The notes below the pieces were generated by a model that saw nothing but the letters and a program-made list of their open reading frames with translations, was not told where the DNA came from and searched no databases. From assembly GCF_010093535.1 (NCBI RefSeq), contig NW_022985192.1:169369-233368 (forward strand): DNA of 64,000 nt, in the 5' to 3' direction. Below are positions 10,595 to 22,002 of this stretch, piece after piece. A program made the position numbers and the translations under genes. Source of the stretch: Lindgomyces ingoldianus (taxonomy: Eukaryota > Ascomycota > Dothideomycetes > Pleosporales > Lindgomycetaceae). Within the stretch, counting starts at the first letter, position 1. The number at the start of each line of letters is the position of its first letter.

Positions 10595-11304
10595 ATGGCG
10601 TCGAAGAAGGCCGTGCAGACCTTCCAAGTATGTCAAATGGCTCACTCATCACCCCTCCCTCCCACCGCAATGTTGACTTCCGACCAACCATGCTCACTAC
10701 GTACTCGCAGAAATACACAGTACAACCTAAAGGGTTATCCGGCCTCATCTACCGCATCTTCAGCATTGACCCCAAACGTTCCTCGGGTGTACCTCTAAAC
10801 CCCCAATTCCGTAATCCGCCGCCGGGTGCTCAGGACCCAGCTGGCTATGACGACCCGGTCACTGTCCCCGCTGCCGATCTGGCCGGGAATCCATACTGGA
10901 AGCGCGATGTGCGACGCCGATACCCACAGCTCTCGACGGTAACGCAGGCAGATGCAGTTGCATTGTTGGAGGTTGGAAGTGCCGTAAACCCGAAACAGGA
11001 TCTAATTGGAGAGGCGGGCACAAAGCAATTGGTCGCTGCAAGGGAAGAGGGTATCAAAGGACTAACCGCTGCATTTGAGAAGAATACTGGGCTGGCAAAG
11101 GATGTGCTCGGCCCTGGAGGAATGCCACCCCTACCAACCGGACACTACCCGGCCGTGGTCACGGGGCAGAAAAGATACGAGCTGGACCAGGAGCAGAGCT
11201 ATAGCGCAGAGTATGTACACGCACCTAGACTCTGTCTGATCCTTCCATTCGCATGAAAGCGTTTGCTGACCTGTGATAGCTACCCTTGCAGGACGTTTAC
11301 ATGA
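10595..11304 (+). CDS. Mitochondrial complex I accessory subunit, 21.3 kDa type (NUZM-like)
   Basis: Three exons, 10595-10627, 10711-11210 and 11280-11304, with introns of 83 and 69 bases (both GTATGT donors), give 185 residues. The product starts MASKKAVQTFQKYTVQ and contains IDPKRSSGVPLNP, NPPPGAQDPAGYDDPVT, NPYWKRDVRRRYPQLS, LLEVGSAVNP and ends DYPCRTFT. This pattern is that of the fungal NADH:ubiquinone oxidoreductase 21.3 kDa accessory subunit known from Neurospora and, as NUZM, from Yarrowia (naming from memory). It acts in the mitochondrial inner membrane as a non-catalytic part of respiratory complex I. The tiny first and last exons hold the conserved termini, so an unspliced frame beginning at 10630 would be wrong at both ends. 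Length agrees with the family. Confidence 0.88.
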
Positions 11305-11724
11305 GCGATTGGAGGCATTCTAAGACGAGAGATCCAATATAGTGAACACATCTCGAGCAGCCAGTGTACATAGGTAGAATACGCTGCTTTTCTTTTGCGA
11401 TCCATATTGTACGGGTGATGATAACCTGCGGGCGTGTTACAGCGAACTTGAGGCTTATCTCTAAGGCTAAGCCCAAAGGTGAGTCCTACGTGTGATTAAG
11501 AGCGTAAACTGTTCACCATTCAACTTCCTCCCCAACGACGCGTCTCCCCACAGCACACCCGCTCAATATTCTGGCTTGCTTTATTTTTCTAAACGCGCAT
11601 TTGTTAAGCACGTGCGTGGCCTTCACCGTCGTTGGAGTGGTTGCCAGTTGCGCGGGGTCTTGGCGCTCGCCGACGACACTTTCTCTTTTCATCGCGTCGT
11701 CGCCTACCTCAATCTCTACACGTC
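11305..11724. other. Short intergenic region, promoter of the RING gene
   Basis: 420 bases between two plus-strand genes. The upstream half is 3' flank of the complex I gene; the downstream half is GC-rich leader. Nothing else is recognised. Confidence 0.5.
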
Positions 11725-14352
11725 ATGCTTCCTCTTTATCCCTCCGAGGTGCCTGGTCCTCCGATGGACATGGAGAGCTTCACGAAGGCGCATCCCGACC
11801 CCGAGGGTATCACCCCCCTTGATGTTATTTTTTCCTGCTGTGTCTGCCACGCTACATTCTCCGAGGTCTACGATGGATGCTCCACTGTCCAAGGCCTCTC
11901 CGACGGCATTAACCCAAAGGAGCGCCTCGTCACGAAGCTCTGGCTCTCTAGCTGTTGCCATGTCATCTGCAGCAAGCACCTCGAAGGTGGCGGTAAGTTG
12001 ACCCTCCTGCTGGTGCTCAATCGGACAAGACACTGAAGCGCCAACTCCTTTAGCCCCGCCTTTTCACCCCGCAGGAACCCGACCGCGCGCGCCATGTCCA
12101 GTGTGTGCGCAGGAGAGGGGCGAGGACCGACCTCGCGAGCTGTACTCGGTCCGTGGCTTCACCGAGGGCGAGTTCGACAGCGCTATACCAGCTTGCTGGT
12201 TCACGACCCCCCCAATCAAGCTGGATGCGGCCGGAAAGGAAATGGAGGCTCTGAGAGTAAGCAACCACGCGACTCCGATGCTTCATCTTGATTGACCTCA
12301 ACAGTTTCAATATCTATCCCTCGTTCGCTATGCGAAGCAGCTCACTGGAGATCATAAAGAAGCCAAGGGGAAGTTAGATGAGGCCCAAAACAGTGTCATG
12401 TGTCTCCAAAGGCTTAGAGCAGAGGAACAGACCAAGCTTTCAACCTTAGAAGAAGAGAACGAGCGATTACACGCCATGGAGCCTGAGTTGCAGAAGTTCA
12501 AGATGAGGATGCCTGCGATCGAGCACTACTTGAAGCAGATCCCGCGCATGGTTGAGTACGTTTCAATGATGCACTGGCTTTAGCATGCACAGCAACTGAT
12601 ATTTGAAGGCAAAACGAGCAGATGAAAGGACAGCTTGCGTCGCTTGGCTACTACATACCAGCCGAGACATTCGCTTATCACAAGGCGCCATATCCCTTCG
12701 ATGAGAACGATAATGTTATTGCAGACGCCTTCGGGCAACCCATGGATTCATCTTTGAAGCGGACAGCTTCAAGCCACACGGCAGGACGTTCATTAGTGAC
12801 CATCGAGGCAAGGAACTCTGTGGATGTTCCGCTCTCTTCCAGCCCTCAGGCACGGCCAGCCAAGAGACAGAAACCTAACTCTGGATCCACTGAACAAAAT
12901 ATTCATGCTCCGCCACCATCCAGACAGAAGCTTCATAGTCGTGACTTGATGCCTCCTCCAAGTGGACCACTTTCGAAGATGAAATCCATGAGGAGGCTTT
13001 GGCCTTTGCGCAAGAAGTCACCAAATATCTCGCTGCCATCTCCTGCCCTTGATAGTCAAGGCTCTACAGGAGACGTACAGATGTACGACAATGGGCACTG
13101 GGAACATGTTCAGCCGGTATTACACGCCAACGTTGCCGCCGACGACCGGCCACCGACGCGTCATGGATACCAGTATGATGGGACACCTTACATGACGGGG
13201 GCATTACCGGACGGCCACTCCCCCTATCCTACCAATTCACCAAACCAACACCAAGAATCAATCGGAACTATGGTCGAAGATGCACATCACCCCACCACCA
13301 CGGGACCTTTAGGTCCGTCAGGTGGTCTGCCAAGCGAGCCATCCTATATTCGTCTGATGGATGGCCTGTCCTGTGATACCAGGCTGGAATTGGAGCTTCG
13401 GGACCCTCGCTCCAAGAGATCCGGGCAATCTCACACGAACGCCGGGTTTGGACAGCATTTTGGCGCAACTAGAGGTCAGACTCTTCCTCACAACCATGCT
13501 GGACAACAGCAAATTAGGTTCGGGCACGCGTTCCCCAATCAATCGCCGAATGCCCCTTTCTCTCCAGCATGGCGAAATCGCCATCCCGATCCTCTCCGGT
13601 CAAATCCTCCACATGTCTTCGTTAAAAGACCTATTACCCGACCTTCGGTAAATCCTATCACACCAGCACCCCTGCGTTTTCAACAACCGGCTGAACGAGC
13701 CGAGAGTGTAGTGAGTCCCTTCTTTAAAAATTGTGATCGTAATGCGCAAGTATATTCAAGAGCTGGAGTTAATGACCGTGTTGCCAGTTCACAACCTTCC
13801 GGAGGTTATCACTCTCACGTGGCCAGGGTGGCCTCGGCTCAGGCAGACTGGCATGAACCACGAAGTCTGAATGGCTTGTCGTTCTTTAATTCGCCGCGTA
13901 ATACTAGGAATGAACCAATTCCCTACGATTCTGGATATGGCGGGTCCGGTCATTTTGTACCATCAGAACCGCATTATGCATCTGGAAATATCGACGGCCG
14001 AGGCTTCATCAGGAGGCAAGATGCACGAATTTCGCCCTACAGAAGTGGGAGCGCATATGCGTCCTCTTTTAATCGTCCATGTTATCCCCAGCAAGAAAAA
14101 GCGCTTCCTCCATTGCGGCTTCCTTCCCTTAATCGACCATCGCATTCACGAGCCGTTCCTCTCCCGTCTGCCATGCCGTCCATTGTCTCTAGCCACCGGA
14201 CCTCGGTCCGTTCGTCCAGGTCACAGTGGGATGAACAAGCGTCGACAGGTGCGAGGAGCGGCCAACATTCACGGCCGCATATCCCGGGAAACACATTTGT
14301 GACCTCAAGAAACATTTTCTCCAGTGCCGGGCGTCGTAGTGTTCGTCGATGA
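11725..14352 (+). CDS. RING-type zinc finger / coiled-coil protein with long disordered tail
   Basis: Four exons, 11725-11992, 12054-12256, 12305-12555 and 12609-14352, have GTAAGT, GTAAGC and GTACGT donors and AG acceptors that keep one frame for 821 residues. Zinc-binding candidates come in order CCVCH (38-42), SSCCHVICSKH, then after the first splice APCPVC: a spread C3HC4-like RING completed only by joining exons 1 and 2. A helical, Glu/Lys-rich segment follows in exon 3 (EEQTKLSTLEEENERLHAME), predicted coiled coil. Exon 4 encodes over 550 residues rich in Ser, Pro, Arg and Gly, with little order and basic patches. RING plus coiled coil plus Ser-rich tail is the layout of meiotic SUMO/ubiquitin ligases such as Zip3/RNF212/HEI10, but specific similarity is not established. 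A ubiquitin- or SUMO-ligase role is inference. Confidence 0.75.
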
Positions 14353-15301
14353 GTCTACGTTGATTAGTGTCATGCTTATGAACGACCCGCTTCCAATTTT
14401 TGCCATCTCTGTCTTGCGTTCTATGGCACCAATTCCCCCACTAATAATTGACTCTCACCCGATGAGCCCCTGAGGATTGTGTTGAGTCTTCCACGTACGT
14501 CGCTATCCAGCTAGACTATTCTGGGAAGACTACCTGGGTGGTCATCAATGCACAGTTGTATTTGGCGGGTCTTGTATGTAGGGCAGTATTCTGTCTGTGT
14601 CTTCTCTAGTCCTTCACCCTGCTCAATATACCCACTCCACCTTTGGCTTCGAAGGCGATTGCGATGTGATATTGATCGATCGAGTCTTGCCCTAATGTAG
14701 AACGGAAGGGCAGAGTTATTACTTGTACAACGGTCCGACATCCGGTACCGGGTAAACAAGAGTCTAAATGGGCACACCTCAACTCTTCGGGCAGGTTTCT
14801 AGAAGCTAATAATTTATTCAATATGCGGCAAACATGTAAGGACGTTCTGGAGACAGTTCATTCAATCTCGAGTGTCGCGAGCTGATTGGTCAATAGATTG
14901 CGCTTTTCTCATTCCACGATCGCGCCGTAAATCTCGCCTGCCATTTTGGCGCAGCGTCACCGTTAGCCTTATGTTTCAAGCTCGTCGTTCCGTTTCGTTT
15001 GGCCACTTCCACGAATCGCGATCCTGGAGGTAAATTACCATACCCCGCAAAACACCTCGGTGTCTCTCCACCACTAGCGTTCCCTTCTTTGTTTGACATC
15101 CTTAATATCCACATGCAATTTATTCTCCGTCGAGGCTCGACTTTTGCAGATTAGCGACTTCTCCAACCAGGTTGAGTTTGATTGTGAGCAATGAGCACCG
15201 GGTCGTCGGTACCCTCTAGGGAAAATTCAGAGCGGAGACGGAGTGTCCGCAGTGCTTAGGTGGAAATGAGGTTGAGGCTCGTGGTGCGATGGCCTTTTTG
15301 A
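14353..15301. other. Intergenic; one weak minus-strand frame at 14606-14821
   Basis: A 71-codon minus-strand frame at 14606-14821 ends in a protein-like stretch (DQYHIAIAFEAKGGVGIL), but no exon partner or family is found, so it is not called. The last part is the cellulase promoter. A single GCGGAG at 15232-15237 fits the CreA consensus SYGGRG but could be chance. Confidence 0.4.
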
Positions 15302-15309
15302 TATATAAA
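15302..15309 (+). promoter_or_regulatory. TATA box of the cellulase gene
   Basis: TATATAAA lies 102 bases before the ATG of the GH5 gene. A strong TATA box is typical of highly induced fungal secreted-hydrolase genes. The pyrimidine-rich stretch before the ATG would be the start region of the transcript. Confidence 0.6.
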
Positions 15310-15410
15310 AGTGCAGGTTCCCCTCGTAGGGTAGGGAAAGCAGGGAAGTACTCTAGACAGTGCACTCCTTCGACTACTGTCCCTCCTTTCGACCTTTCTA
15401 ATTTTTCAAT

Positions 15411-16766
15411 ATGCTTTTGAAGAATCTTTTCGTTGTTGCAGCATTAGCTGTGTCTGCCATCGCGGCGCCGACAGAGGGGAAGAGGCAGACGAGTACAAGA
15501 AAATTGAAGTGGTTCGGTATTAACGAGTCGGGTGCCGAGTTTGGAGAGAAAAATTTCACCGGTGTATATGGAAGAGAGTACATCTGGTATGATTTGGCAA
15601 CTGTGGATGTATGTCCTCTATATCCTTTCCGCGGCCCCGTTCCTTCCACCGCAAAGCCAATGCATAAACATGCGGACGGGTGCTAATACAATACTTTTTG
15701 TTCTCAGAAATTCATAGCCCAGGGCATGAACATGTTTCGCCTTAACTTCCTTATGGAACGTCTTACACCGAACTCTCTCACCGCATCCTTCGACCCACTC
15801 TACATGGGCAACCTTACCGCGCAGGTCAACTACATCACCTCCAAAGGCGCTTACGCCATGATCCAACCACACAACTACGGACGCTTTTACGGGGAAATCA
15901 TCACCGACACCGCAGGCTTCAAGACATGGTGGCAGAACGTCGCGGCGAAATTTAAAGACAACGACCTCGTTGTCTTCGACACGAATAACGAGTACCACGA
16001 TATGGATCAGACGCTCGTCTTCAACCTGAACCAAGCTGCTATCGATGGCATTCGTGCAGCAGGCGCAAAGCAAATCATCACTCCTGAAGGCAACTCCTGG
16101 TCCGGGGCTTGGACCTGGGTATCGTCTGGAAACGGCGCATCCCTTGTCTCCCTTAAGGACCCAGAGAATAAACTCGTCTACCAAATGCACCAATATCTTG
16201 ACTCCGACGGCTCAGGCTCACACGCCGATTGCGTTTCCACAACCATCCTCTCCGAACGCCTGAAAGCCGCAACCCAGTGGCTCAAAGACAACAAGAAGAT
16301 CGGCGTGATCGGCGAATACGCTGGCGGCAACAACACGCAGTGTATCACCGCACTGAAAGATGGTCTCGCCTACCTTGGCCAGAACTCAGACGTCTGGATG
16401 GGCGCGCTTTGGTGGGCGGCTGGGCCTTGGTGGGGTGATTATATGTATAGCATGGAGCCAGAGAGTGGGCCTGCATGGAAGATGGTACTGCCGGAGATTA
16501 AGGGGAGTTTCTTTGGAAGCGCCAGTCCGACGTCTACGGCTGCGACTTCGGCGGCGCCTACGGCTACGAAGGGTGCGAGTACGGGGACTGTGGCGCATTA
16601 TGGACAGTGTGGTGGAATCGGGTATACGGGGGCTACGCAGGTGAGTTTTTTTTTTAGTGTTTTGATGGTTTTGCAACGTTTGGAGAATACTGGCTAACTA
16701 GTTGGATAGTGCGTTTCCGGGTTTACTTGCAACAAGTTGAATGATTACTACTCGCAATGTCTGTAG
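15411..16766 (+). CDS. Secreted GH5 endo-beta-1,4-glucanase with C-terminal CBM1
   Basis: Three exons, 15411-15608, 15708-16640 and 16710-16766, encode 395 residues. Introns of 99 and 69 bases carry GTATGT/GTGAGT donors and, in the first, a TGCTAATAC branch site. Residues 1-19 are a signal peptide ([14 protein letters not shown]). The GH5 subfamily 5-like barrel shows [20 protein letters not shown], the acid/base Glu161 in [18 protein letters not shown] and the nucleophile Glu269 in [11 protein letters not shown] replaces the more usual NEP of the family; this is also seen in some Aspergillus homologues as far as I recall. A Thr/Ser/Ala linker leads to a CBM1 (about 363-395) with [11 protein letters not shown] and [11 protein letters not shown]. 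The CBM is cut by the last intron, so reading through it would lose the cellulose-binding face. The enzyme cleaves internal bonds in cellulose outside the cell. Confidence 0.95.
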
Positions 16767-17002
16767 GAGAACTGTCCAGATTGGTGCGGAAACGGCCCTG
16801 GCTGGTATTGCTCTGGGTTTCGTGGCTTGGGGAATTGATTGGTGTTTTGACCTTGTAAATATCTCCTTCAATATTTCTATTTCGTTAATATCCCCTTCAC
16901 CCCCTCCGTCTTTATCGCTACGTCAATCCTCCATTATCGTACTCTTCTCCGCATCGGCTCTCTCCTATCCCTCTCCCTTCCCTAACCCCTGCTCCTTCCC
17001 CG

Positions 17003-18329
17003 TCATGGCTTCCCTTCCCAAGCCCTCGTCAAATACTCCTCTGCGCTCCAAAAGTTATACTCCGGAAACCTTTCATTCCACTCCCCACTAACATCCCACG
17101 CACCCCTCGCAATTCCTTGCAAAAACATTGTCACAAAGACTCGACTATAGGCCTCCCTCTTGCCCTCTGGAATAATTGGATGACTCATCCTCGGCACCCA
17201 AGTCGTTTTCAACCGCTCCCCTAACCCCTCACCCTCTGTTGCGTCTAGGTCTTCACTGTTGACGTACTCAATCGTCCACCTTCCACCACGCAATTTCTTT
17301 CCCAGTGCAATGAGTTCGTTGATAGAGGTTTGAGTGCCGCGGATTCCACCAACGGGGGGCCACGGGCGGGGGTCAGAGAGGGCAAGGGTGATGATCGAGG
17401 AGATGTCGGAGATGGCGGTTAGGATTATTGGTTGGTCACCCGAGTCCAGGATTATGGCGTGCCGGGACGAGAAGTCGATAAAGAAGGGCCAAGTGTGCAG
17501 GGAGGTGGAAGGGGGAAGCGGGTGCGGGTGCGCGAAGTAGTCGAGGAAGAGCGAGGGTTGAACCAGGGTGTATTCAAGAACCTGTAGATTTATGAGAGGT
17601 GGGAAGGAGGAAGTTAGAGGTAGGAGATGGGGGGATGGATGTGGATGGAGGGGGAATAGGAGGGGAAAAGGGGGTTCGCGTACCTTTTTGTCTTTGTTGA
17701 GTTCTTTGAGATATTCTGCAATGTCATCTTTCGGTTTGTAGGGAGGAATGCCGCTTCCATTCTTGCTGAACCAAAACTGTTAGCGTCAAATATTATCTAA
17801 CCTCAATCTAGTCTCCAATGGCCTCTCACCCAAAACCTCTTTCTCTCTACCTAACCCTCTAACCCAGTCCCAGCTCTAAACATAAAAAACGATACTCACA
17901 CCCCCCACTCACTTGGTGCAAACCTCTTAACCCCAGCCTGCACACATGCATCTATCAAATTTTTCTGAACGCGCAATCCAGACTGGTCTTGCGAAACCAG
18001 GAAACTCAACACGACCTCGAAGCCTGTGAGTACAGTGACTAAACTGGGGACGTCGTTATAGTCGATAACTTTATATGTTAGCGCCGGATTGGCGTGGGGG
18101 GGCGAAATGGGTTTGCGGGTTAGAATCGTAATGGTGTGAAGGTTGGAGGCGATTATGGAGCGGAGAATTTCGGTTGCAACGTCTATGGGAGGTGTCGTTA
18201 GTGTTATTAGTGCTGTTAGCGGGATTTCGGGTGTGTCCAAGATATTGTATCCTGAAGGCTGTAGGGATTCGGAGTGGGCAAGGGGGTTGACTTACTTCCA
18301 GTGCCGCCTGCAACGGCGAGGTTGACCAT
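17003..18329 (-). CDS. NmrA-like / isoflavone reductase-like NAD(P)-binding protein
   Basis: Four exons on the minus strand, 18329-18296, 18182-17900, 17765-17684 and 17581-17003, join in frame to 325 residues. Introns are 113, 134 and 102 bases with GTAAGT, GTGAGT and GTACGC donors. The first exon supplies the dinucleotide motif (VNLAVAGGTGN, residues 2-12). Others are SLVTVLTGFEVVLSF, the family signature RFAPSEWGVKNGSGIPPYKP formed exactly across the second splice, and YTLVQPSLFLDYF. This is the NmrA/PCBER short-chain dehydrogenase-like fold; fungal members are reductases or redox sensors that bind NAD(P)(H). The lack of a clear catalytic Lys/Tyr in what I can read leaves enzyme versus regulator open. 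It lies tail to tail with the cellulase gene, with about 235 bases between stop codons. Confidence 0.88.
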
Positions 18330-19673
18330 TCTAACTAACCGGTTCTTTTACAACAACAAAATTTGGTGTACAACAAGGACACTGAAACAGAGTAAAAAGG
18401 AATCTTGGAGGTTGCGTTCAGCTGCCATCTCGTACTCCCCACATTCTTATTCTATCTTTGGTATAGCCGGTCCGCTCTTCGGCCCTTTCGGAAGCCATCT
18501 TCCGCTCCACATCGTTGTCCGGTGTTTGCATTTCCGGACATCATTTTAATGAAATCCGTTTGTCGTTGCTTCCATTATGGGAGCGGATATGAAGAAATTG
18601 TGACAGGTGCTTCCGGTGAACTAAAGGTTACGGAGGGGATGATATCTATCATTAAAATTATGTGGAGTTAAAGGACATGTGTGGGGAGAATCAATGGCCA
18701 CCGCATTGTCGAGGTTTGGCAGTGGAGGGTTTATATTGAGTTGTTTGACTAGGAAGTGAAAGCTCTCACTAGATGAATGGTGATGTTACACAAGATTTGA
18801 ATTGAGAGTTAATGATTGGAGGGCCAGTCTAACCACGTGACCATCCCTTTGTTGGTCTTGTTGGACCTTGCTTATGATTTTAATTTATTAATTGAAAGAC
18901 ATGCCTTATTGAACTGTATTCATTTTTCTGAAAATAGCTGTTGATTGCCACCTCAGAGGGCACGACTGTTCAACGTGTGCAATGACCAGGAAACATCTCA
19001 AGACCACAATCACAGCCTCAAGCTTCACCTACATATCAAATTCAAACTCACGTCCAAACAAGCAGCAACCTTCGCCCCCACATTTCTCCACACACCCAGC
19101 TCCCTGCGCTCTTCAGGATCCGTTCCTTATCAATCGACCAATGAGACGAACTCACAGCCACAAATCCTTCACTGCGCCACATGACCTTTTCATTTTATTC
19201 CTGTGGATTGGTGCATGCATGACTACTGTCACAAGGCTGTTCGCAGGATTCTCCCAAGACTGGCTTAGGATTCTCCCAAGGGTGGCTTAGACGTCAAAGG
19301 TCCGGGAAGGCAACCTTGGTGCTCTCGGCCCAGTCAAACGGAGGAGTATGCTTGCTTGCCTGCTTACTTCGGTTAAGGATGATTTCACGGTTAGGATCCT
19401 ATACCCTACACATCTCGATAGCCTGCAAGCACATTAACCTCAAACTTCCACACGAACACGGGTTTACAGCAGACAGACAGAGGGAGTCGACATAACACAG
19501 CCACAAGCACCCAATCCTTCACCACTCCACAATATATCATCCACTATCTGGCCTGCCAGAACAGCATAATCAGCGACCACACTCAACAAATTCGTCTACT
19601 TGATATACTATCGTCATAAATACCTTCTCAAGATCGTCGTCACAGAATTTGTGAATCCTTACTATCAGCGGAA
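18330..19673. other. Divergent intergenic region between the NmrA-like gene and the 19.7 kb gene
   Basis: 1.3 kb that must hold both promoters. Frames at 18405-18671 and 18945-19290 show no motif. A short imperfect tandem duplication (ATTCTCCCAAG about 20 bases apart near 19.25 kb) is visible. Nothing else is recognised. Confidence 0.45.
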
Positions 19674-20078
19674 ATGGGTCTTACAGCCTTCCTCAAAAGC
19701 CTTAAACCAAGGAAACTGAATCCGTCTACAGCAGACCAGAGCGTCTTAACACCATCTCCCTCTGGTCCAATCTCCAACTCTAGCCCTAGCTATGTCAATG
19801 ATAATAGAGAACTCCATTCCACCTCCAATTTCCCCACGGCGGCAACCACAACCACGGCTGCTACGGCCTCCACCTCCACCCACACTCCAGTCGTCCCGCA
19901 GAAACTAGTTTTCGATGTGACAGGAAAGCAACTATCAGGTCCAAAATACACGCCTCCAGATCCGAACGCAACTGAGGAGGAGAAGGCAGCTCGGGCGATA
20001 GAAGATGAGCAGCGGAGGATGGCTATGCGACAGTATTTGAGGGACCATAGGGATAAGGGTGGATTTTTTATGTCTTAG
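19674..20078 (+). CDS. Small basic/Thr-rich protein of unknown function
   Basis: An intronless 134-residue frame. The N-terminus MGLTAFLKSLKPRKLNP has Gly2 and a basic amphipathic start, which could support N-myristoylation and membrane contact (inference). A Ser/Thr/Ala-rich disordered linker follows, then VFDVTGKQLSGPKYTPPDP and a charged helix ATEEEKAARAIEDEQRRMAMRQYLRDH, ending GGFFMS. The change from disorder to a strongly helical C-terminus and the sensible start context support a real gene. No family is recognised; no signal peptide or membrane helix is present. Confidence 0.6.
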   Translation: MGLTAFLKSLKPRKLNPSTADQSVLTPSPSGPISNSSPSYVNDNRELHSTSNFPTAATTTTAATASTSTHTPVVPQKLVFDVTGKQLSGPKYTPPDPNATEEEKAARAIEDEQRRMAMRQYLRDHRDKGGFFMS

Positions 20079-21160
20079 AGGAAGAAGGACATGGAGGAGG
20101 TGTGGAGGACCTAGCGCTGGTTTTTGTGTTACTTAGGGGGGGGAGAGATTTCGGTTCACTAGGAGTGGGAAGGAATGAATGTGCACTATACTTCCTAGAC
20201 CTGGGTATGATATTGCAGCAGTGGGTTCGTGTTCACTACTATTCAAAAATGCGAGTGCCGGTTGTTTCGAATCGCGAATTTTGTCTCCATAGACATCCAT
20301 ATTTCAACCAGAATGGTGTCACCAGAAGCTTCTTGATTCACTGCAGGTCGTCTTTCGCAAGTCTCATCTCCTTGACTCAAGATTCCGCACCCATAACCCG
20401 ATGAACATGAGTCTGGTCCAAGATTTAGAATCTGCTCATCTCAGGTGCAAGTTATCCAGCAGAATCTCTATTCACATTCCTCGGTACGAACACAGCATAG
20501 CCGCCCAACAACGTGGTTTATTTCCGACTCTTGCTCCCATCGGCCGAAGCCGAAAAATCCATTCAACGCGGAGCAACAACGAGATTCTAGAAGATCCAAT
20601 TAATCATGTTCTAGATCTCGGTCGCAATGTCTCTCTCGGTTGTGTGAGGCAGACAAGTGCTTAGCTCCATCTCGAGCCTTTGTCCAACAGGAGCGCTGGG
20701 CGTTTTAAATAAACGCTGGCTCGAATTCCGTGACCCTAATTGTACGTGCCTAATGATCTTGTTCATTATCAGTTGAAGTTTTCTGTGGCCAGAAAAGATG
20801 TGAATCAAGCGGTGAATCTATTTTAGCTTCCAAAAATTCGGAGAATGCCCCTGAACCACCCAGGGTCTTTTCTTTATGATATGCAGGGACTAAAAGGCTC
20901 CATCAACATATTCTCGATACTTCCAACTCGCTGGTGGGCCGATATAGTCGATACGGCTGTCCCACTTCCCAAAACACACTACCTCTGTCACTCTTGGGCT
21001 GATAATCTTGTAACACTGGCGCCCCTGGTGTTACTGTCGCACATGCATTTATCCGCCAAAATATATTTTCTGCCATGGTTCGTAAAGGGTTGACCTTTGC
21101 CACTTGCAACAGTTACCGTTCATTTGAAGGCGTCCACGCTGCGTATGGTCATTGTAGAAC
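20079..21160. other. Intergenic, nothing recognised
   Basis: Frames at 20102-20664 and 20845-21093 are short, overlapping and motif-free. The region ends at the hAT element. Confidence 0.5.
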
Positions 21161-21168
21161 ATCAGCCG

Positions 21169-21994
21169 CAGCGTGGCCAACAGTACGTAGTACGTTACGT
21201 TTGAGCTTTTTTCTGCCAGTAACTTCTCAATTTAGTAGTACTTTTGTACGTAAGCAGTGAATTAATTAGCAAGTACGTAACGTAACAGTAACTTCTTAAA
21301 ATCCTTATACTTTTGTACTTTTCGCAAGAAGTTTTGTCGGTCTGGGTCAAAATTGTTCCAGGAGAAGCTTTTTGGCCTGGATAAAGTCCCCTAGAGTAGT
21401 TAATTCACTCTCTACAGCCCTATGACGTAACTAGTTCTTTTAGAGCTGCAGAGCCTTAATTATACAACCTGCTAAGCAGTTTCTATTAATTATAACTGTC
21501 CTCCTGCCTCTAGAGAAGGCTCTCTTACAGTTGCAGCTTGTTAAGGGTATACAGAGGAAATTAAGCGTAGGGTAGGAGTAACAACTAACTTTAAGCTACT
21601 AAGTAAGAGGCAATTAGAATAGCAGAGATCCCTCCTTAGCTACAGAGAGGTCTCTAATGTAGCTGTTATAGTATTATTAAACGCTAGTAAAGTTTATTTT
21701 TATAGGGGGCCATTTAGCACACTAATTAGGCTACTGTGCTATAAAACACAGAGTTTTATCTAATTCTTACTCTAAAACGCAACCTTAAACAAAGCTCCCA
21801 ACGCGATGGCTAATAGGGTCTAAAAACAGGAGGGAAATCTCCCAAAATATGACCTCTCTGACCCGTACTACGGGACGTACTTGGCAATTCACTGTACAAA
21901 AGTTACGTCTCACATTTTGACTACTTTTGTACGCCTCACGTGATTACTACGTTCACGTAGTTACGTTACGTACTACGGACTGTTGGCCACGCTG
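21169..21994. mobile_element. Non-autonomous hAT element (MITE-like), 826 bp
   Basis: The element begins CAGCGTGGCCAACAG and ends with its exact complement CTGTTGGCCACGCTG. Similarity of the ends continues inward (GTAGTACGT/ACGTACTAC) for about 27 bases with one mismatch at base 17. It is flanked by a perfect 8-bp duplication ATCAGCCG at 21161-21168 and 21995-22002. Ends starting CAG.GTGGCC and 8-bp duplications are the marks of the hAT superfamily. The interior is AT-rich, has no transposase frame, and holds several copies of CTTTTGTAC and ACGTAACGTA near both ends, as expected for subterminal transposase-binding repeats. The exact duplication suggests a fairly recent insertion. Confidence 0.85.
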
Positions 21995-22002
21995 ATCAGC
22001 CG

